64,000 nucleotides of DNA, from the NCBI RefSeq assembly GCF_024168645.1, contig NZ_JALJWF010000001.1, forward strand, positions 4,157,501 through 4,221,500, in the 5' to 3' direction. Below the pieces are notes generated by a model. The model was not told where the DNA came from and searched no databases. It was given only the letters and a program-made list of their open reading frames with translations. Each line of letters opens with the position of its first letter. Within the stretch, counting starts at the first letter, position 1. This DNA comes from Pseudomonas sp. GGS8 (lineage in GTDB: Bacteria > Pseudomonadota > Gammaproteobacteria > Pseudomonadales > Pseudomonadaceae). Made by a program: the position numbers and the translations under genes. Shown one piece after another: positions 46,815 to 56,560 of the stretch.

Positions 46815-48770
46815 TCACGCTTGTTCCAACTCCACCAACGCACTGCCTTCGCTGACCATCTCGCCTTCCTGGCAATACAGTGCCTTGATCACGCCGGCGT
46901 GGGGGGCGCGAATGCTGTGCTCCATTTTCATCGCTTCCAGCACCACCAGTTGCGCCCCGGCGTCGACTGTTTGCCCGGCCTCCACCAGCACCCGCACGAT
47001 GCTGCCGTTCATGGGCGCGGTGAGCCCGCCCTGATGGCTGTGACTGGCTTCGACGGCGCCGATCGGGTCGTACGACTCGATGCGGCGCAGCTCGCCGTCC
47101 CATTGCAAATACAGCGCATCGCCACGGCGGATGGCCCGGTGCTGGCGGCGCAAGCCGTTGTGTTCGGTCAGCAGGTATTCACCTTGAAGCCGTGCGGTAT
47201 GCGCGTCGACATCGCCCAGGGTCAGCGCCCGGTCTTGCCCTTCGCAACTCAAATGCAGGGTGATTTCCGTCGGCAACCCGGCACGGAAACCGTTGTTGAA
47301 GGCCCAAGGCGAACTCGGGTCATCGTCACGCAAAACAGACGGCTGACTTTGCGCAAACGCCTGGGCCGCCGCTTGCCAGAACTCATCACTGAGCGGCGAA
47401 GGTGCTGGCAGCAGTTGATCCTGATAACGCGGAATGAACCCGGTATCCAGTTCGGCGGCGGCAAACGCTGGGTGGCCGATGATCCGGTGCAGGAAGTTGA
47501 TGTTGGTCTTCAGCCCGCCAATAGCAAACTCATCGAGCATGCTCAGCAACCGCAACCGCGCCTGTTCACGGTCTTCACCCCAGGCAATCAATTTGCCGAG
47601 CATGGGGTCGTAGAACGGCGAAATCTCGTCGCCTTCTTCGACGCCGCTGTCCACGCGACGCCCCGGCCCTTCGGCGGATTCGCGGTACAACGCCAGACGC
47701 CCGGTGGCCGGTAGAAAGTCGTTGCCCGGGTCTTCGGCATACAACCGCACTTCAATCGCATGGCCGATCAGCGGCACCTGGTCTTGAGTCATTGGCAGCG
47801 CTTCACCGCGGGCCACGCGAATCTGCCACGCGACCAGATCGAGGCCGGTAATGGCTTCGGTCACCGGGTGTTCGACTTGCAGGCGCGTGTTCATCTCCAT
47901 GAAGAAAAACTCGCCGCGCGCATCCAGCAAAAACTCCACGGTACCGGCGCCGACATAGCCGATCGCTTGAGCCGAACGCACGGCGGCTTCGCCCATGGCC
48001 CGACGCAATTCCGGGCTCAGGCCTGGAGCAGGCGCCTCTTCGACGACTTTCTGGTGTCGACGCTGAATCGAGCAATCACGTTCATTGAGGTACAGACAGT
48101 TGCCATGCTGGTCGGCGAACACCTGGATTTCCACATGGCGGGGCTTGAGCAGGTACTTTTCCACCAACATCCGCGAGTCGCCGAAAGAGGATTGCGCCTC
48201 CCGTTGCGCCGAGGCCAGGGCTTCGGCCAGTTGGCTGACGTCCTCGACCACTTTCATGCCTTTACCGCCGCCGCCCGCCGTGGCCTTGAGCAACACCGGA
48301 TAACCAATGCGTTCGCAGGCATCGCGGAAGGTATCGAGGTCTTGGGCTTCGCCGTGATAGCCGGGCACCAGCGGCACACCGGCGGTTTCCATCAAGGTTT
48401 TGGCCGCGGACTTGCTGCCCATGGCATCAATGGCCGAGGCGGGCGGGCCGAGGAAAATCAGGCCGGCCGCTTCGATTGCACGAGCGAACCCGGCGTTTTC
48501 CGAGAGAAAACCATAACCGGGATGAATCGCCTGAGCGCCGCTGGCTTTCGCAGCGGCGATCAGTTTGTCGATTTGCAGATAGCTGTCGGCGGCTTTACTG
48601 CCGCCCAGGTCGACGCGGATATCCGCTTCGCGGCTATGCCGGGCGTCACGGTCGGTGGCGCTGTGCACGGCCACAGTGGTCAGGCCGAGGGCTTTGGCGG
48701 TGCGCATCACCCGGCAAGCGATTTCGCCACGGTTGGCCACCAGCAGGGTGGTGAGGACGGGGGCGCTCAT
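46815..48770 (-). CDS. liuD: Methylcrotonyl-CoA carboxylase, biotin-containing alpha subunit
   Basis: 651 residues; ATG 48770 chosen over the TTG just before. Biotin carboxylase domain (1-450) with ANRGEIACRV, ATP-grasp GGGGKGMKVV and the HDCSIQRRHQKVVEEAP-like region; a BT-type linker; C-terminal biotinyl domain with the biotin Lys615 in EAMKMEH. With LiuB it carboxylates 3-methylcrotonyl-CoA in leucine breakdown. It overlaps the liuC stop by one base (TGATG). Confidence 0.94.
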   Translation of the reverse strand: MSAPVLTTLLVANRGEIACRVMRTAKALGLTTVAVHSATDRDARHSREADIRVDLGGSKAADSYLQIDKLIAAAKASGAQAIHPGYGFLSENAGFARAIEAAGLIFLGPPASAIDAMGSKSAAKTLMETAGVPLVPGYHGEAQDLDTFRDACERIGYPVLLKATAGGGGKGMKVVEDVSQLAEALASAQREAQSSFGDSRMLVEKYLLKPRHVEIQVFADQHGNCLYLNERDCSIQRRHQKVVEEAPAPGLSPELRRAMGEAAVRSAQAIGYVGAGTVEFLLDARGEFFFMEMNTRLQVEHPVTEAITGLDLVAWQIRVARGEALPMTQDQVPLIGHAIEVRLYAEDPGNDFLPATGRLALYRESAEGPGRRVDSGVEEGDEISPFYDPMLGKLIAWGEDREQARLRLLSMLDEFAIGGLKTNINFLHRIIGHPAFAAAELDTGFIPRYQDQLLPAPSPLSDEFWQAAAQAFAQSQPSVLRDDDPSSPWAFNNGFRAGLPTEITLHLSCEGQDRALTLGDVDAHTARLQGEYLLTEHNGLRRQHRAIRRGDALYLQWDGELRRIESYDPIGAVEASHSHQGGLTAPMNGSIVRVLVEAGQTVDAGAQLVVLEAMKMEHSIRAPHAGVIKALYCQEGEMVSEGSALVELEQA

Positions 48771-49585
48771 CAACGCGGCTCCTTGAGGATGGTTTCGGCT
48801 TGCCAGGTGGGCGAACGTTTTTGCAGGAAGGCGCGCAGGCCTTCCTGGCCTTCGGGGCTGACGCGGATTCGGGCGATGGCGTTCTCGGTGTAGCGCCGCA
48901 GCGCCGGAGTCAGCGCGCCGTTACCGACTTCGCGCAGCAGATCCTTACTGGCGCGCATGGCTGCCGGGCTGTTGAGCAGTAGATTGTCGATCCACTGATC
49001 GACTTTCTGCTCCAGCTCAGCCGTCGGATAGCTTTCCGACAACAGGCCGATTTCCCGCGCCCGTTGCCCGCCGAAACGCTCGGCGGTCAAGGCATAACGC
49101 CGCGCCGCACGCTCGCCAATGGCTTGCACCACGAACGGGCTGATCACTGCCGGTGCCAGACCAATGCGCACTTCCGACAGGCAGAACTGCGCGTCGTCGG
49201 CGCCAATCGCCATGTCGCAGCAACTGATCAGACCCAGCGCGCCGCCGAACGCCGCGCCCTGCACCACGGCCAGCGTCGGGACTTTCAATTTGGCGAGGTT
49301 GTACATCAACTCCGCCAGTTCCCGGGCGTCATCGAGGTTGGTGTGGTAATCGAGTTCGGCCGATTGCTGCATCCAGGCCAGATCGGCACCGGCGCTGAAA
49401 TGCTTGCCGCGTCCACGGATCAGCAGAAAACGCAGGCTGGCATCGCTCGAGACTTTGTCCAGTGCGAGGATCAGTTCGCGGATCATTTCGGCGTTGAAGG
49501 CGTTGTTCTTTTCTTCTCGGCTGAGCCACAGGGTGGCGAAACCACGGGTGTCAGTCTGCAGCTCGAGGGTGTTGAAGTCGCTCAT
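48770..49585 (-). CDS. liuC: 3-methylglutaconyl-CoA hydratase
   Basis: 271 residues, enoyl-CoA hydratase/isomerase fold: GKHFSAGADLAWM and GAAFGGALGLISCCDMAIGADDAQFCLSE-like oxyanion segments. Position between the carboxylase subunits assigns it to the hydration of 3-methylglutaconyl-CoA to HMG-CoA. Unit order liuA-liuB-liuC-liuD as in P. aeruginosa. Confidence 0.92.
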   Translation of the reverse strand: MSDFNTLELQTDTRGFATLWLSREEKNNAFNAEMIRELILALDKVSSDASLRFLLIRGRGKHFSAGADLAWMQQSAELDYHTNLDDARELAELMYNLAKLKVPTLAVVQGAAFGGALGLISCCDMAIGADDAQFCLSEVRIGLAPAVISPFVVQAIGERAARRYALTAERFGGQRAREIGLLSESYPTAELEQKVDQWIDNLLLNSPAAMRASKDLLREVGNGALTPALRRYTENAIARIRVSPEGQEGLRAFLQKRSPTWQAETILKEPR

Positions 49586-49598
49586 GGTTTTCTCCAGA

Positions 49599-51206
49599 TC
49601 ACATCCGGAACACGCCGAAGCGGCTCGGTTCGATAGGTGCGTTCAGCGACGCCGATAAGGCCAGGGCCAACACGTCGCGGGTCTGCGCCGGGTCGATGAC
49701 ACCGTCATCCCACAGCCGGGCGCTGGAGTAGTAGGGGTGACCCTGTTCTTCGTACTGATCGAGGATCGGTTGCTTGATCTCAGCCTCCTGCTCGGCGCTG
49801 AAACGATGCCCGCTGCGCTCGGTTTGCTCACGCTTGACCTGCACCAGCACGCCCGCCGCCTGTTCGGCGCCCATCACGCCGATCCGCGCGTTCGGCCACA
49901 TCCACAGGAAGCGTGGATCATAAGCCCGCCCGCACATGCCGTAGTTACCGGCACCGAAACTGCCGCCGATGATCACGGTGAATTTCGGCACCTTGGCGCA
50001 GGCCACCGCAGTCACCAATTTCGCGCCGTGCTTGGCGATGCCGCCGGCCTCGTATTTCTGGCCGACCATGAAACCGGTGATGTTTTGCAGGAACAGCAAT
50101 GGAATGCCGCGCTGGCAGGCCAGTTCGATGAAGTGCGCGCCTTTCTGCGCGGCCTCGGCGAAGAGGATGCCGTTGTTGGCGAGGATCGCGATCGGGTAGC
50201 CATGCAAGTGGGCAAAGCCGCACACCAATGTCGTCCCGAACAGTGCCTTGAACTCATCGAACACTGAGCCGTCCACCAGTCGCGCAATCACTTCACGCAC
50301 GTCGAACGGTTGCTTGGCGTCGGCCGAGACCACGCCGTACAACTCGTCGCTGCTGTACAGCGGCGCGATCGGTGTGCGTTGTTGCAGTTCGCCGAGCTTG
50401 CGCCAGTTGAGGTTGGCGATACTGCGTCGGGCCAATGCCAGGGCATGTTCATCGCTTTCGGCGTAGTGGTCGGCGACCCCGGAAATCTTGCAGTGCACAT
50501 CGGCCCCTCCAAGGTCTTCGGCGCTGACCACTTCACCGGTCGCGGCTTTCACCAGTGGCGGGCCGGCGAGGAAAATCGTTGCCTGCTGACGGACCATGAT
50601 CGCTTCATCGGCCATCGCTGGCACGTAAGCGCCACCGGCGGTGCACGAGCCCATGACCACCGCAATCTGCGGAATGCCCATGGCGCTCATGTTGGCCTGG
50701 TTGAAGAAAATCCGCCCGAAGTGTTCGCGGTCTGGGAACACTTCGTCCTGACGCGGCAAGTTGGCGCCGCCGGAGTCCACCAGATAGATGCAGGGCAGGC
50801 GATTCTGCTGGGCGATGGTTTGCGCACGCAGGTGTTTTTTCACGGTCAGCGGGTAATACGAGCCGCCTTTCACGGTGGCATCGTTGGCGACGATCATGCA
50901 TTCGACGCCTTCCACCCGGCCGATCCCGGCAATCACACCAGCGGCGGGAACGTCTTCGCCATAGACCGCATAGGCCGCCAGTTGGCTGATTTCGAGAAAC
51001 GGCGAACCCGGATCGAGCAGGCGATTGATCCGCTCACGGGGCAGCAATTTGCCCCGCGAAGTGTGACGTTCTTGCGCCTTCGGGCCACCACCTTGCTGCA
51101 CTTGCGCGAGCAGGGTGTGCAGGGCGTCGACCTGTTTGAGCATCGCCGCGCTGTTGGCGGCGAACTCTGCCGAACGGGGGTTGAGCTGGGTATGCAGGAT
51201 AGCCAT
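49599..51206 (-). CDS. liuB: Methylcrotonyl-CoA carboxylase beta subunit
   Basis: 535 residues, carboxyltransferase fold: N-terminal [21 protein letters not shown], middle [23 protein letters not shown]-terminal [17 protein letters not shown] and [20 protein letters not shown]. Transfers CO2 from biotin to methylcrotonyl-CoA. Short spacing (13 bases) to the flanking genes confirms the operon. Confidence 0.95.
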   Translation of the reverse strand: MAILHTQLNPRSAEFAANSAAMLKQVDALHTLLAQVQQGGGPKAQERHTSRGKLLPRERINRLLDPGSPFLEISQLAAYAVYGEDVPAAGVIAGIGRVEGVECMIVANDATVKGGSYYPLTVKKHLRAQTIAQQNRLPCIYLVDSGGANLPRQDEVFPDREHFGRIFFNQANMSAMGIPQIAVVMGSCTAGGAYVPAMADEAIMVRQQATIFLAGPPLVKAATGEVVSAEDLGGADVHCKISGVADHYAESDEHALALARRSIANLNWRKLGELQQRTPIAPLYSSDELYGVVSADAKQPFDVREVIARLVDGSVFDEFKALFGTTLVCGFAHLHGYPIAILANNGILFAEAAQKGAHFIELACQRGIPLLFLQNITGFMVGQKYEAGGIAKHGAKLVTAVACAKVPKFTVIIGGSFGAGNYGMCGRAYDPRFLWMWPNARIGVMGAEQAAGVLVQVKREQTERSGHRFSAEQEAEIKQPILDQYEEQGHPYYSSARLWDDGVIDPAQTRDVLALALSASLNAPIEPSRFGVFRM

Positions 51207-51218
51207 GGACAGCTCCGT

Positions 51219-52382
51219 TTAGCGGGTTTCGTTGAACAGTTCGCGACCGATCAGCATGCGACGGATCTCACTGGTGCCGGCGCCGATTTCATACAGCTTG
51301 GCGTCACGCAGCAAGCGACCGGCCGGGAATTCGTTGATGTAGCCGTTGCCGCCAAGAATCTGGATCGCGTCGAGGGCCATTTGCGTGGCGCGTTCGGCGC
51401 TGTAGAGGATCACCCCGGCGGCGTCCTTGCGGGTGGTTTCGCCGCGTTCGCAGGCTTGCGCTACCGCATAGAGGTAGGCGCGGCTGGCGTTGAGTTGGGT
51501 GTACATGTCGGCGACCTTGCCCTGGATCAACTGGAATTCGCCGATGCTCTGGCCGAACTGTTTGCGGTCGTGGATGTACGGCACGATCAGGTCCATGCAC
51601 GCTTGCATGATCCCGGTCGGGCCGCCCGAAAGCACCACGCGCTCGTAGTCGAGGCCGCTCATCAGCACTTTCACGCCGCCGTTTAGCACGCCGAGGATGT
51701 TTTCTTCCGGCACTTCGACGTCATCGAAAAACAGCTCGCAGGTGTTCGAACCGCGCATGCCGAGCTTGTCGAACTTGTTGCTGCGGCTGAAGCCTTTCCA
51801 GTCACGTTCGACGATGAACGCGGTGATGCCGTGCGGGCCTTTTTCCAGGTCGGTCTTGGCGTAGATCACGTAGGTGTTGGCGTCCGGGCCGTTGGTGATC
51901 CAGGTTTTGCTGCCGTTGAGGACGTAGTGGTCACCGCGCTTATCGGCGCGCAGCTTCATCGAGACCACGTCGGAACCGGCGTTCGGCTCGCTCATGGCCA
52001 GCGCGCCGATGTGCTCGCCGCTGATCAGTTTCGGCAGGTATTTGCTTTTCTGTTCATGAGTGCCGTTGCGGTTGATCTGGTTGACGCAGAGGTTGGAGTG
52101 CGCACCGTAGGACAGGGCGACCGACGCCGAACCACGGCTGATTTCTTCCATGGCGACCACGTGCGCCAGATAACCCAGGCCGGCGCCGCCGTACTCTTCC
52201 GGCACGGTGATGCCCAGCAGGCCCATGTCGCCGAATTTGCGCCACAGGTCGGCCGGGAACAGGTTGTCGATGTCGATCTGAGCGGCGCGCGGGGCGATCT
52301 CTTTGGCGACGAAGGACTGAACCTGATCGCGCAGCATGTCGATGGTTTCACCGAGGGCAAAGTTCAGGGATGGGTAGCTCAT
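51219..52382 (-). CDS. liuA: Isovaleryl-CoA dehydrogenase
   Basis: 387 residues; start at 52382 after AAGGTG. Acyl-CoA dehydrogenase fold with [20 protein letters not shown] segment [18 protein letters not shown] and [33 protein letters not shown], the last typical of the short-chain/isovaleryl branch. First gene of the liu operon; two LiuR-type palindromes lie just upstream. Confidence 0.94.
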   Translation of the reverse strand: MSYPSLNFALGETIDMLRDQVQSFVAKEIAPRAAQIDIDNLFPADLWRKFGDMGLLGITVPEEYGGAGLGYLAHVVAMEEISRGSASVALSYGAHSNLCVNQINRNGTHEQKSKYLPKLISGEHIGALAMSEPNAGSDVVSMKLRADKRGDHYVLNGSKTWITNGPDANTYVIYAKTDLEKGPHGITAFIVERDWKGFSRSNKFDKLGMRGSNTCELFFDDVEVPEENILGVLNGGVKVLMSGLDYERVVLSGGPTGIMQACMDLIVPYIHDRKQFGQSIGEFQLIQGKVADMYTQLNASRAYLYAVAQACERGETTRKDAAGVILYSAERATQMALDAIQILGGNGYINEFPAGRLLRDAKLYEIGAGTSEIRRMLIGRELFNETR

Positions 52383-52437
52383 GGGGCACCTTTTGGCTTT
52401 TTTGTAGGGTGGGGAGGGCAGTGGTTCGGCTCTCACC

Positions 52438-52453
52438 TTTACGTTAACGTAAG
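52438..52453. promoter_or_regulatory. LiuR operator 1
   Basis: TTTACGTTAACGTAAG; a perfect 14-base palindrome TTACGTTAACGTAA (52439-52452), upstream of liuA. The same 16-base pattern recurs at 52481 and, before liuR, at 56423. Confidence 0.8.
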
Positions 52454-52480
52454 CCTGTGACGAATGGCTGTCAATCACCC

Positions 52481-52496
52481 TTTACGTTAACGTCAA
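52481..52496. promoter_or_regulatory. LiuR operator 2
   Basis: TTTACGTTAACGTCAA, 43 bases from operator 1. It sits between the divergent liuA and acyl-CoA synthetase genes and could serve either or both. Confidence 0.78.
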
Positions 52497-52528
52497 CTTG
52501 AGCGAGAGTAGAGCCAGTTCTGAAAGAC

Positions 52529-52621
52529 TGTGGCGAGGGGGCTTGCCCCCGTTCGAGTGCGCAGCGCTCGCAGATCTTGGGTCCGCTGCTCGGCCCAACG
52601 GGGGCAAGCCCCCTCGCCACA
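52529..52621. repeat. REP pair, GTGGCGAGGG family
   Basis: Inverted units between the LiuR operators and the acyl-CoA synthetase start. Confidence 0.88.
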
Positions 52622-52673
52622 CAAGCCGGCTCCTACAGGTCGCCGGTACAGCCCAAAGACAATAGGGGTCGTC

Positions 52674-54341
52674 ATGGATCAACCCAGTGCAAGCCCGCAG
52701 CGCAGCTATACCCGTGGTTCCCAGGACAAAGCCTTGCTGGCGATGACCATCTACCCGAACGGGGAGGCGCTGGTCGTGCGCCATCAACAGCTGCGCTACA
52801 CCTGGCAGCAGTTGTCAGCGGTCGTTGAGCTGCGCGCCAGAGCATTCCTGGCGCTGGGTTTGCAAACCGGTGATCGGCTCGGCATCTGGGCTCCGAACTG
52901 TGCCCAGTGGTGCATCAGTCAGTTCGCCAGCGCGAAAATCGGCGTGATCCTGGTCAACATCAATCCGGCTTATCGCAGTTCCGAACTCGAATACGTGTTG
53001 AAGCAATCTGGCTGCCAATGGCTGGTCTGCGCCGGGGCCTTCAAGACTTCCGACTATCACGGGATGCTGCAAGGGTTGGTGCCGGAATTGGCGGAACAAT
53101 CCATCGGCCGCTTGCAGAGCGAACGCCTGCCGGAACTGCGTGGGGTCATCAGCCTGGATGCGCAGCCACCCTCGGGTTTCCTGCCGTGGTCGCAACTGGC
53201 CGATCTGGCGGCCAGCGTATCAGTCGAGCAATTGCATGCGCGCCAGGACAGCCTGCATTTCGATCAGGCGGTGAACATTCAATACACCTCCGGCACCACG
53301 GGTTTCCCCAAGGGCGCGACCCTCAGCCACTACAACATTCTCAATAACGGTTACATGGTCGGTGAAAGCCTTGGGCTGACCGCCCGTGATCGGCTGGTGA
53401 TTCCGGTGCCGCTGTATCACTGCTTCGGCATGGTCATGGGCAACCTCGGCTGTGTTACCCACGGCAGCACCATGATTTACCCCAACGATGCTTTCGATCC
53501 GCTGCTGACCCTGACCACCGTCGCCGAAGAAAAAGCCACCGCGCTTTATGGCGTGCCGACCATGTTCATCGCCATGCTCGATCAGCCCAAGCGCGCCGAA
53601 TTTGATTTGTCGAGCCTGCGCACCGGGATCATGGCCGGGGCGACGTGTCCGATCGAGGTGATGCGTCGGGTTATCAACGAAATGCACATGAGCGAAGTGC
53701 AGATTGCCTACGGCATGACGGAAACCAGCCCCGTGTCTTTGCAGACGGGTCCGTCAGACGATCTGGAATTACGCGTCACCACCGTTGGTCGGACCCAGCC
53801 GCAGCTGGAAAGCAAGATCATCGACGAGGCGGGCAATCTGCTGCCACGCGGCACCATTGGCGAGTTGTGCACTCGGGGTTACAGCGTGATGCTCGACTAC
53901 TGGAACAACCCGCAAGGCACCGCTGAGGCCATCGATCAGGCGGGCTGGATGCACACCGGCGACCTGGCGAGCATGAACGACGAAGGCTACGTGTGCATCG
54001 CCGGGCGTAACAAGGACATGATCATCCGCGGCGGTGAGAATATTTACCCAAGGGAACTGGAAGAGTTCTTCTTCACCCACCCGGCAGTTGCCGATGTGCA
54101 GGTGATCGGCATTCCTTGCTCTCGATACGGCGAAGAGATTGTTGCCTGGATCAAATTCCACCCCGGCCACAGCGCTACCGAGCAGGAGCTGCAAGCCTGG
54201 TGCAAGGAGCGCATTGCGCACTTCAAGACGCCGCGTTACTTCAAATTCGTCGAGGAGTTTCCGATGACCGTGACTGGCAAGATCCAGAAGTTTCGGATGC
54301 GTGAGATCAGCATCGAGGAGCTGCGAGGTAACCAGGCCTGA
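52674..54341 (+). CDS. AMP-forming acyl-CoA synthetase
   Basis: 555 residues; the start at 52674 follows AGGGGT, and the longer in-frame reading begins in REP DNA. Motifs of the adenylate-forming family: [16 protein letters not shown] (ATP loop), YGMTETSP, and [32 protein letters not shown]. Related to medium-chain or short branched-chain acid ligases found in liu/atu clusters. Within the LiuR-controlled region, so probably activates a leucine- or isoprenoid-derived acid such as isovalerate; the true substrate is not established. Confidence 0.88.
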   Translation: MDQPSASPQRSYTRGSQDKALLAMTIYPNGEALVVRHQQLRYTWQQLSAVVELRARAFLALGLQTGDRLGIWAPNCAQWCISQFASAKIGVILVNINPAYRSSELEYVLKQSGCQWLVCAGAFKTSDYHGMLQGLVPELAEQSIGRLQSERLPELRGVISLDAQPPSGFLPWSQLADLAASVSVEQLHARQDSLHFDQAVNIQYTSGTTGFPKGATLSHYNILNNGYMVGESLGLTARDRLVIPVPLYHCFGMVMGNLGCVTHGSTMIYPNDAFDPLLTLTTVAEEKATALYGVPTMFIAMLDQPKRAEFDLSSLRTGIMAGATCPIEVMRRVINEMHMSEVQIAYGMTETSPVSLQTGPSDDLELRVTTVGRTQPQLESKIIDEAGNLLPRGTIGELCTRGYSVMLDYWNNPQGTAEAIDQAGWMHTGDLASMNDEGYVCIAGRNKDMIIRGGENIYPRELEEFFFTHPAVADVQVIGIPCSRYGEEIVAWIKFHPGHSATEQELQAWCKERIAHFKTPRYFKFVEEFPMTVTGKIQKFRMREISIEELRGNQA

Positions 54342-54352
54342 CCACAATTTCC

Positions 54353-54442
54353 TGTGGGAGCGAGCCTGCTCGCGATGACGGCAGCACATCCAATAGAGAT
54401 GTCGACTGATCCACCGCTATCGCAAGCAGGCTCGCTCCCACA
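54353..54442. repeat. REP pair, TGTGGGAGCGAGC variant
   Basis: Inverted pair TGTGGGAGCGAGCCTGCTCGCGAT / TCGCAAGCAGGCTCGCTCCCACA-type between the synthetase stop and the CrcY-type RNA terminator. Confidence 0.85.
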
Positions 54443-54475
54443 AAGGGCGCAGTGGAAAAGGGGAAACGCAGAAAG

Positions 54476-54851
54476 CACAAAGGGGAGCCGAAGCTCCCCT
54501 TTAATTTTGTCGTACGTGCTCTTTTTTTATTATTGAGGGGCGGTCTGTTGTTGTTTTTGGCAACCGTGGCCCTTTATCGCTGTTTTTGTCGATCCCCATC
54601 CGGGATCAAGAGCAAACGTATTTTTTTGAGCGCTGATCTACTTTTTCGCCAAGCGATCCAACCAGTTCGGGAGCTACCTGAGGGTAGTTTTATTGTTCTC
54701 TGCCCGGTTGCGGGTTACTCCGAAAAGCACCCTGAAAAGCACACCTTCTCCAAAAAAATCTGTTAGCTGCGTCTCTGCCGTGTTGTTCTTGTTATGTCAG
54801 AGTCGTTACGTCTTATTTTTATTGGTTTGCAGCTTTTTATTCTTGTTATGC
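54476..54851 (-). ncRNA. crcY: CrcY-type small RNA (Crc/Hfq titrating RNA)
   Basis: A 430-base A-rich, ORF-free region. Read on the minus strand from a sigma-54 promoter, it carries at least five CA motifs of the type that Hfq with Crc binds: AACAAGAATAA (about 54837-54848), AACAAGAACAAC (54781-54795), AACAATAAAAC (54687-54698), AAACAACAACAG (54544-54558) and AATAATAAAAAA (54521-54534). It ends with a perfect 10-bp terminator (AAAGGGGAGC / GCTCCCCTTT). About 376 bases, the size of CrcY/CrcZ. In P. putida crcY lies next to mvaB, and here it follows liuE, which is the same gene. These RNAs sequester Hfq-Crc and lift carbon catabolite repression on poor carbon sources. Start and end are inferred. 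Confidence 0.82.
54479..54502 (-). terminator. Terminator of the CrcY-type RNA and acyl-CoA synthetase
   Basis: Stem AAAGGGGAGC / GCTCCCCTTT with a CGAA loop. The T/A flanks on both sides let it serve the sRNA on the minus strand and the synthetase on the plus strand. Confidence 0.88.
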
Positions 54852-54860
54852 CATAGAGAT

Positions 54861-54876
54861 AGCAGAAGCCGTGCCA
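54861..54876 (-). promoter_or_regulatory. Sigma-54 promoter of the CrcY-type RNA
   Basis: TGGCACG (minus strand, 54876-54870), 4 bases, CTGCT (54865-54861), close to the -24/-12 consensus TGGCACG-N4-TTGCW. Transcription would start about 54851. Confidence 0.82.
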
Positions 54877-54957
54877 ACTTTAGAAAGTCCTTTAAAATCA
54901 ATGATTTGATTTTTTGTGAGATTTTTCATCCGTGTCAAACCTGACAATTTGTTTCCG

Positions 54958-54999
54958 TGTTACTCGTTTCCGCCCCACGTGCCAGAGCACGCGGTAACA
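54958..54999. promoter_or_regulatory. Putative CbrB binding half-sites
   Basis: TGTTAC (54958-54963) and GTAACA (54994-54999), an inverted pair separated by 30 bases and lying about 80-120 bases upstream of the sigma-54 promoter. TGTTAC/GTAACA are the half-sites I associate with CbrB. The spacing differs from the 13-15 bases I recall, so this may be two separate sites. Confidence 0.5.
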
Positions 55000-55018
55000 C
55001 CCGGACACATCCACACTG

Positions 55019-55918
55019 TCACTGTGCGCTGCGGGCCTTGGCCACGCGAGAACCGGTAGGGCGCCCCAGCACCGCGCAAATCTGCTGGCCGGCGCGAATC
55101 AACGCGTCCAGGTCGATGCCGGTCTCGATACCCAGGCCGTTTAGCAGGTAAACCACGTCTTCGGTCGCGACGTTACCGCTGGCACCCTTGGCGTACGGGC
55201 AGCCGCCAAGGCCGGCGATGGAGCTGTCGAACACCGCAATGCCTTCCAGCAGGCTGGCATAGATATTGGCCATGGCCTGGCCATAGGTGTCGTGGAAGTG
55301 CCCGGCCAGTTTTTCCCGCGGCACGTCGGCCGAAACCACTTCGAACATCTTGCGGGTCGCGCCGGCGGTGCCGGTGCCGATGGTGTCTCCCAGCGACACT
55401 TCGTAGCAGCCCATGGCATAGAGCTCGCGAGCGACCCGGGCAACTTGCGCAGGCTTGACATCACCCTCGTAAGGGCAGCCAAGCACACAGGACACGTAAC
55501 CGCGCACGCTGACGCCGTATTGTTTGGCCGCGTCCATGATCGGCACGAAGCGCTCCAGACTTTCGTTGATCGAGCAATTGATATTGCGCTGGGAAAACGC
55601 TTCGGACGCTGCGGCGAACACGGCGACTTCCTTGACCCCGGCGGCGATAGCGTCTTCAAAGCCCCGCAGGTTGGGGGCGAGGGCGCCATAGGTCACCCCC
55701 GGCTTGCGCTGGATCTGCGCGAAGACCTCGGCGGAACCGGCCATTTGCGGCACCCATTTGGGGGAGACGAAACTGCCGACTTCTATATAGCCGAGGCCAG
55801 CGGCGGTGAGCGTATCGACCAATTGCACCTTGTCCGCAACGCTGATGGGTTGGGCTTCGTTTTGCAGACCGTCGCGGGGGCCGACTTCGACCAGGCGTAC
55901 GTGGGTGGGGAGGGACAT
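55019..55918 (-). CDS. liuE: Hydroxymethylglutaryl-CoA lyase
   Basis: 299 residues (also named mvaB). TIM-barrel lyase: VEVGPRDGLQNE, VFAAASEAFSQRNINCS, and the signature GLGGCPYAKGASGN with the catalytic Cys240. Cleaves HMG-CoA to acetyl-CoA and acetoacetate, the last step of leucine catabolism. Stands apart from liuABCD but next to liuR; its 3' end adjoins the CbrB-like half-sites of the sRNA gene. Confidence 0.94.
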   Translation of the reverse strand: MSLPTHVRLVEVGPRDGLQNEAQPISVADKVQLVDTLTAAGLGYIEVGSFVSPKWVPQMAGSAEVFAQIQRKPGVTYGALAPNLRGFEDAIAAGVKEVAVFAAASEAFSQRNINCSINESLERFVPIMDAAKQYGVSVRGYVSCVLGCPYEGDVKPAQVARVARELYAMGCYEVSLGDTIGTGTAGATRKMFEVVSADVPREKLAGHFHDTYGQAMANIYASLLEGIAVFDSSIAGLGGCPYAKGASGNVATEDVVYLLNGLGIETGIDLDALIRAGQQICAVLGRPTGSRVAKARSAQ

Positions 55919-55978
55919 GGGAATTGACCTGTGCTGATTGTCTGAATGCTGAGAGAGCCCTGTAGGAGTTGTGTAGAT

Positions 55979-56380
55979 CTACTGGACTGATTCCTGGCTC
56001 TTGATCGTTTGCTCCAGCGCTTGGGTGCAGCGCTCTTCGGCCGTGTCGAGTTCCAGTTTCATCTGTTCGATGTCCAGCAATTGCTGTTCGAGTTGTTCCC
56101 GACGCTCGGCAATTTTCGCCAGCATGCTGTGCAGTTGCTTGGTGTTACCGCTGGAGGGGTCATAGAGCTCGATCAGTTCGCGGCATTCGGCCAGGGAAAA
56201 ACCAATGCGCTTGCCCCGCAGGATCAGCTTCAGGCTGACCTTGTCACGGGGCGAATAAATGCGTTCCTGGCCGCGACGCTCGGGGCTGAGCAGGCCTTGC
56301 TCTTCATAGAAGCGAATGGCCCGGGTAGTGATGTCGAGCTCGCGGGCGAGGTCGGAAATGCTATAGGTCTGGCTGCTCAT
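55979..56380 (-). CDS. liuR: MerR-family regulator LiuR
   Basis: 133 residues. N-terminal MerR helix-turn-helix (YSISDLARELDITTRAIRFYEEQGLL) and a long C-terminal coiled coil (ERREQLEQQLLDIEQMKLELDTAEER). It has no cysteine metal-sensing cluster; LiuR-type members respond to acyl-CoA intermediates. It sits with liuE, and an operator identical in core to those before liuA lies 43 bases upstream of its start. Confidence 0.93.
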   Translation of the reverse strand: MSSQTYSISDLARELDITTRAIRFYEEQGLLSPERRGQERIYSPRDKVSLKLILRGKRIGFSLAECRELIELYDPSSGNTKQLHSMLAKIAERREQLEQQLLDIEQMKLELDTAEERCTQALEQTIKSQESVQ

Positions 56381-56422
56381 GGAAGCGCTCGAAAAAGGTC
56401 ATGGCGCTAAGCTAATGGCAGG

Positions 56423-56438
56423 TTTACGTTTACGTCAA
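56423..56438. promoter_or_regulatory. LiuR operator 3
   Basis: TTTACGTTTACGTCAA, same spacing and core as the two sites near liuA, upstream of liuR: a likely autoregulatory site for the liuR-liuE unit. Confidence 0.82.
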
Positions 56439-56470
56439 GGGGGCGGGGATGTTCAGTGTCATCACCGGCC

Positions 56471-56538
56471 TCTTCGAGGGCGAGCCCGCTCCCACAGGGA
56501 TCACGCTATACCTGTGGGAGCGGGCTTGCCCGCGAAGA
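56471..56538. repeat. REP pair, TGTGGGAGCG family
   Basis: Inverted units, the right one followed by the GAAGAACGATAACGCG extension also found at 31017-31105. Confidence 0.85.
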
Positions 56539-56560
56539 ACGATAACGCGGTCAAACGGCC

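Noticed and set aside
54966..54982. TGGCACG before GGGGC on the minus strand as a sigma-54 promoter
   Set aside because: No TTGC-like -12 at the right distance; the 54861-54876 site fits far better.
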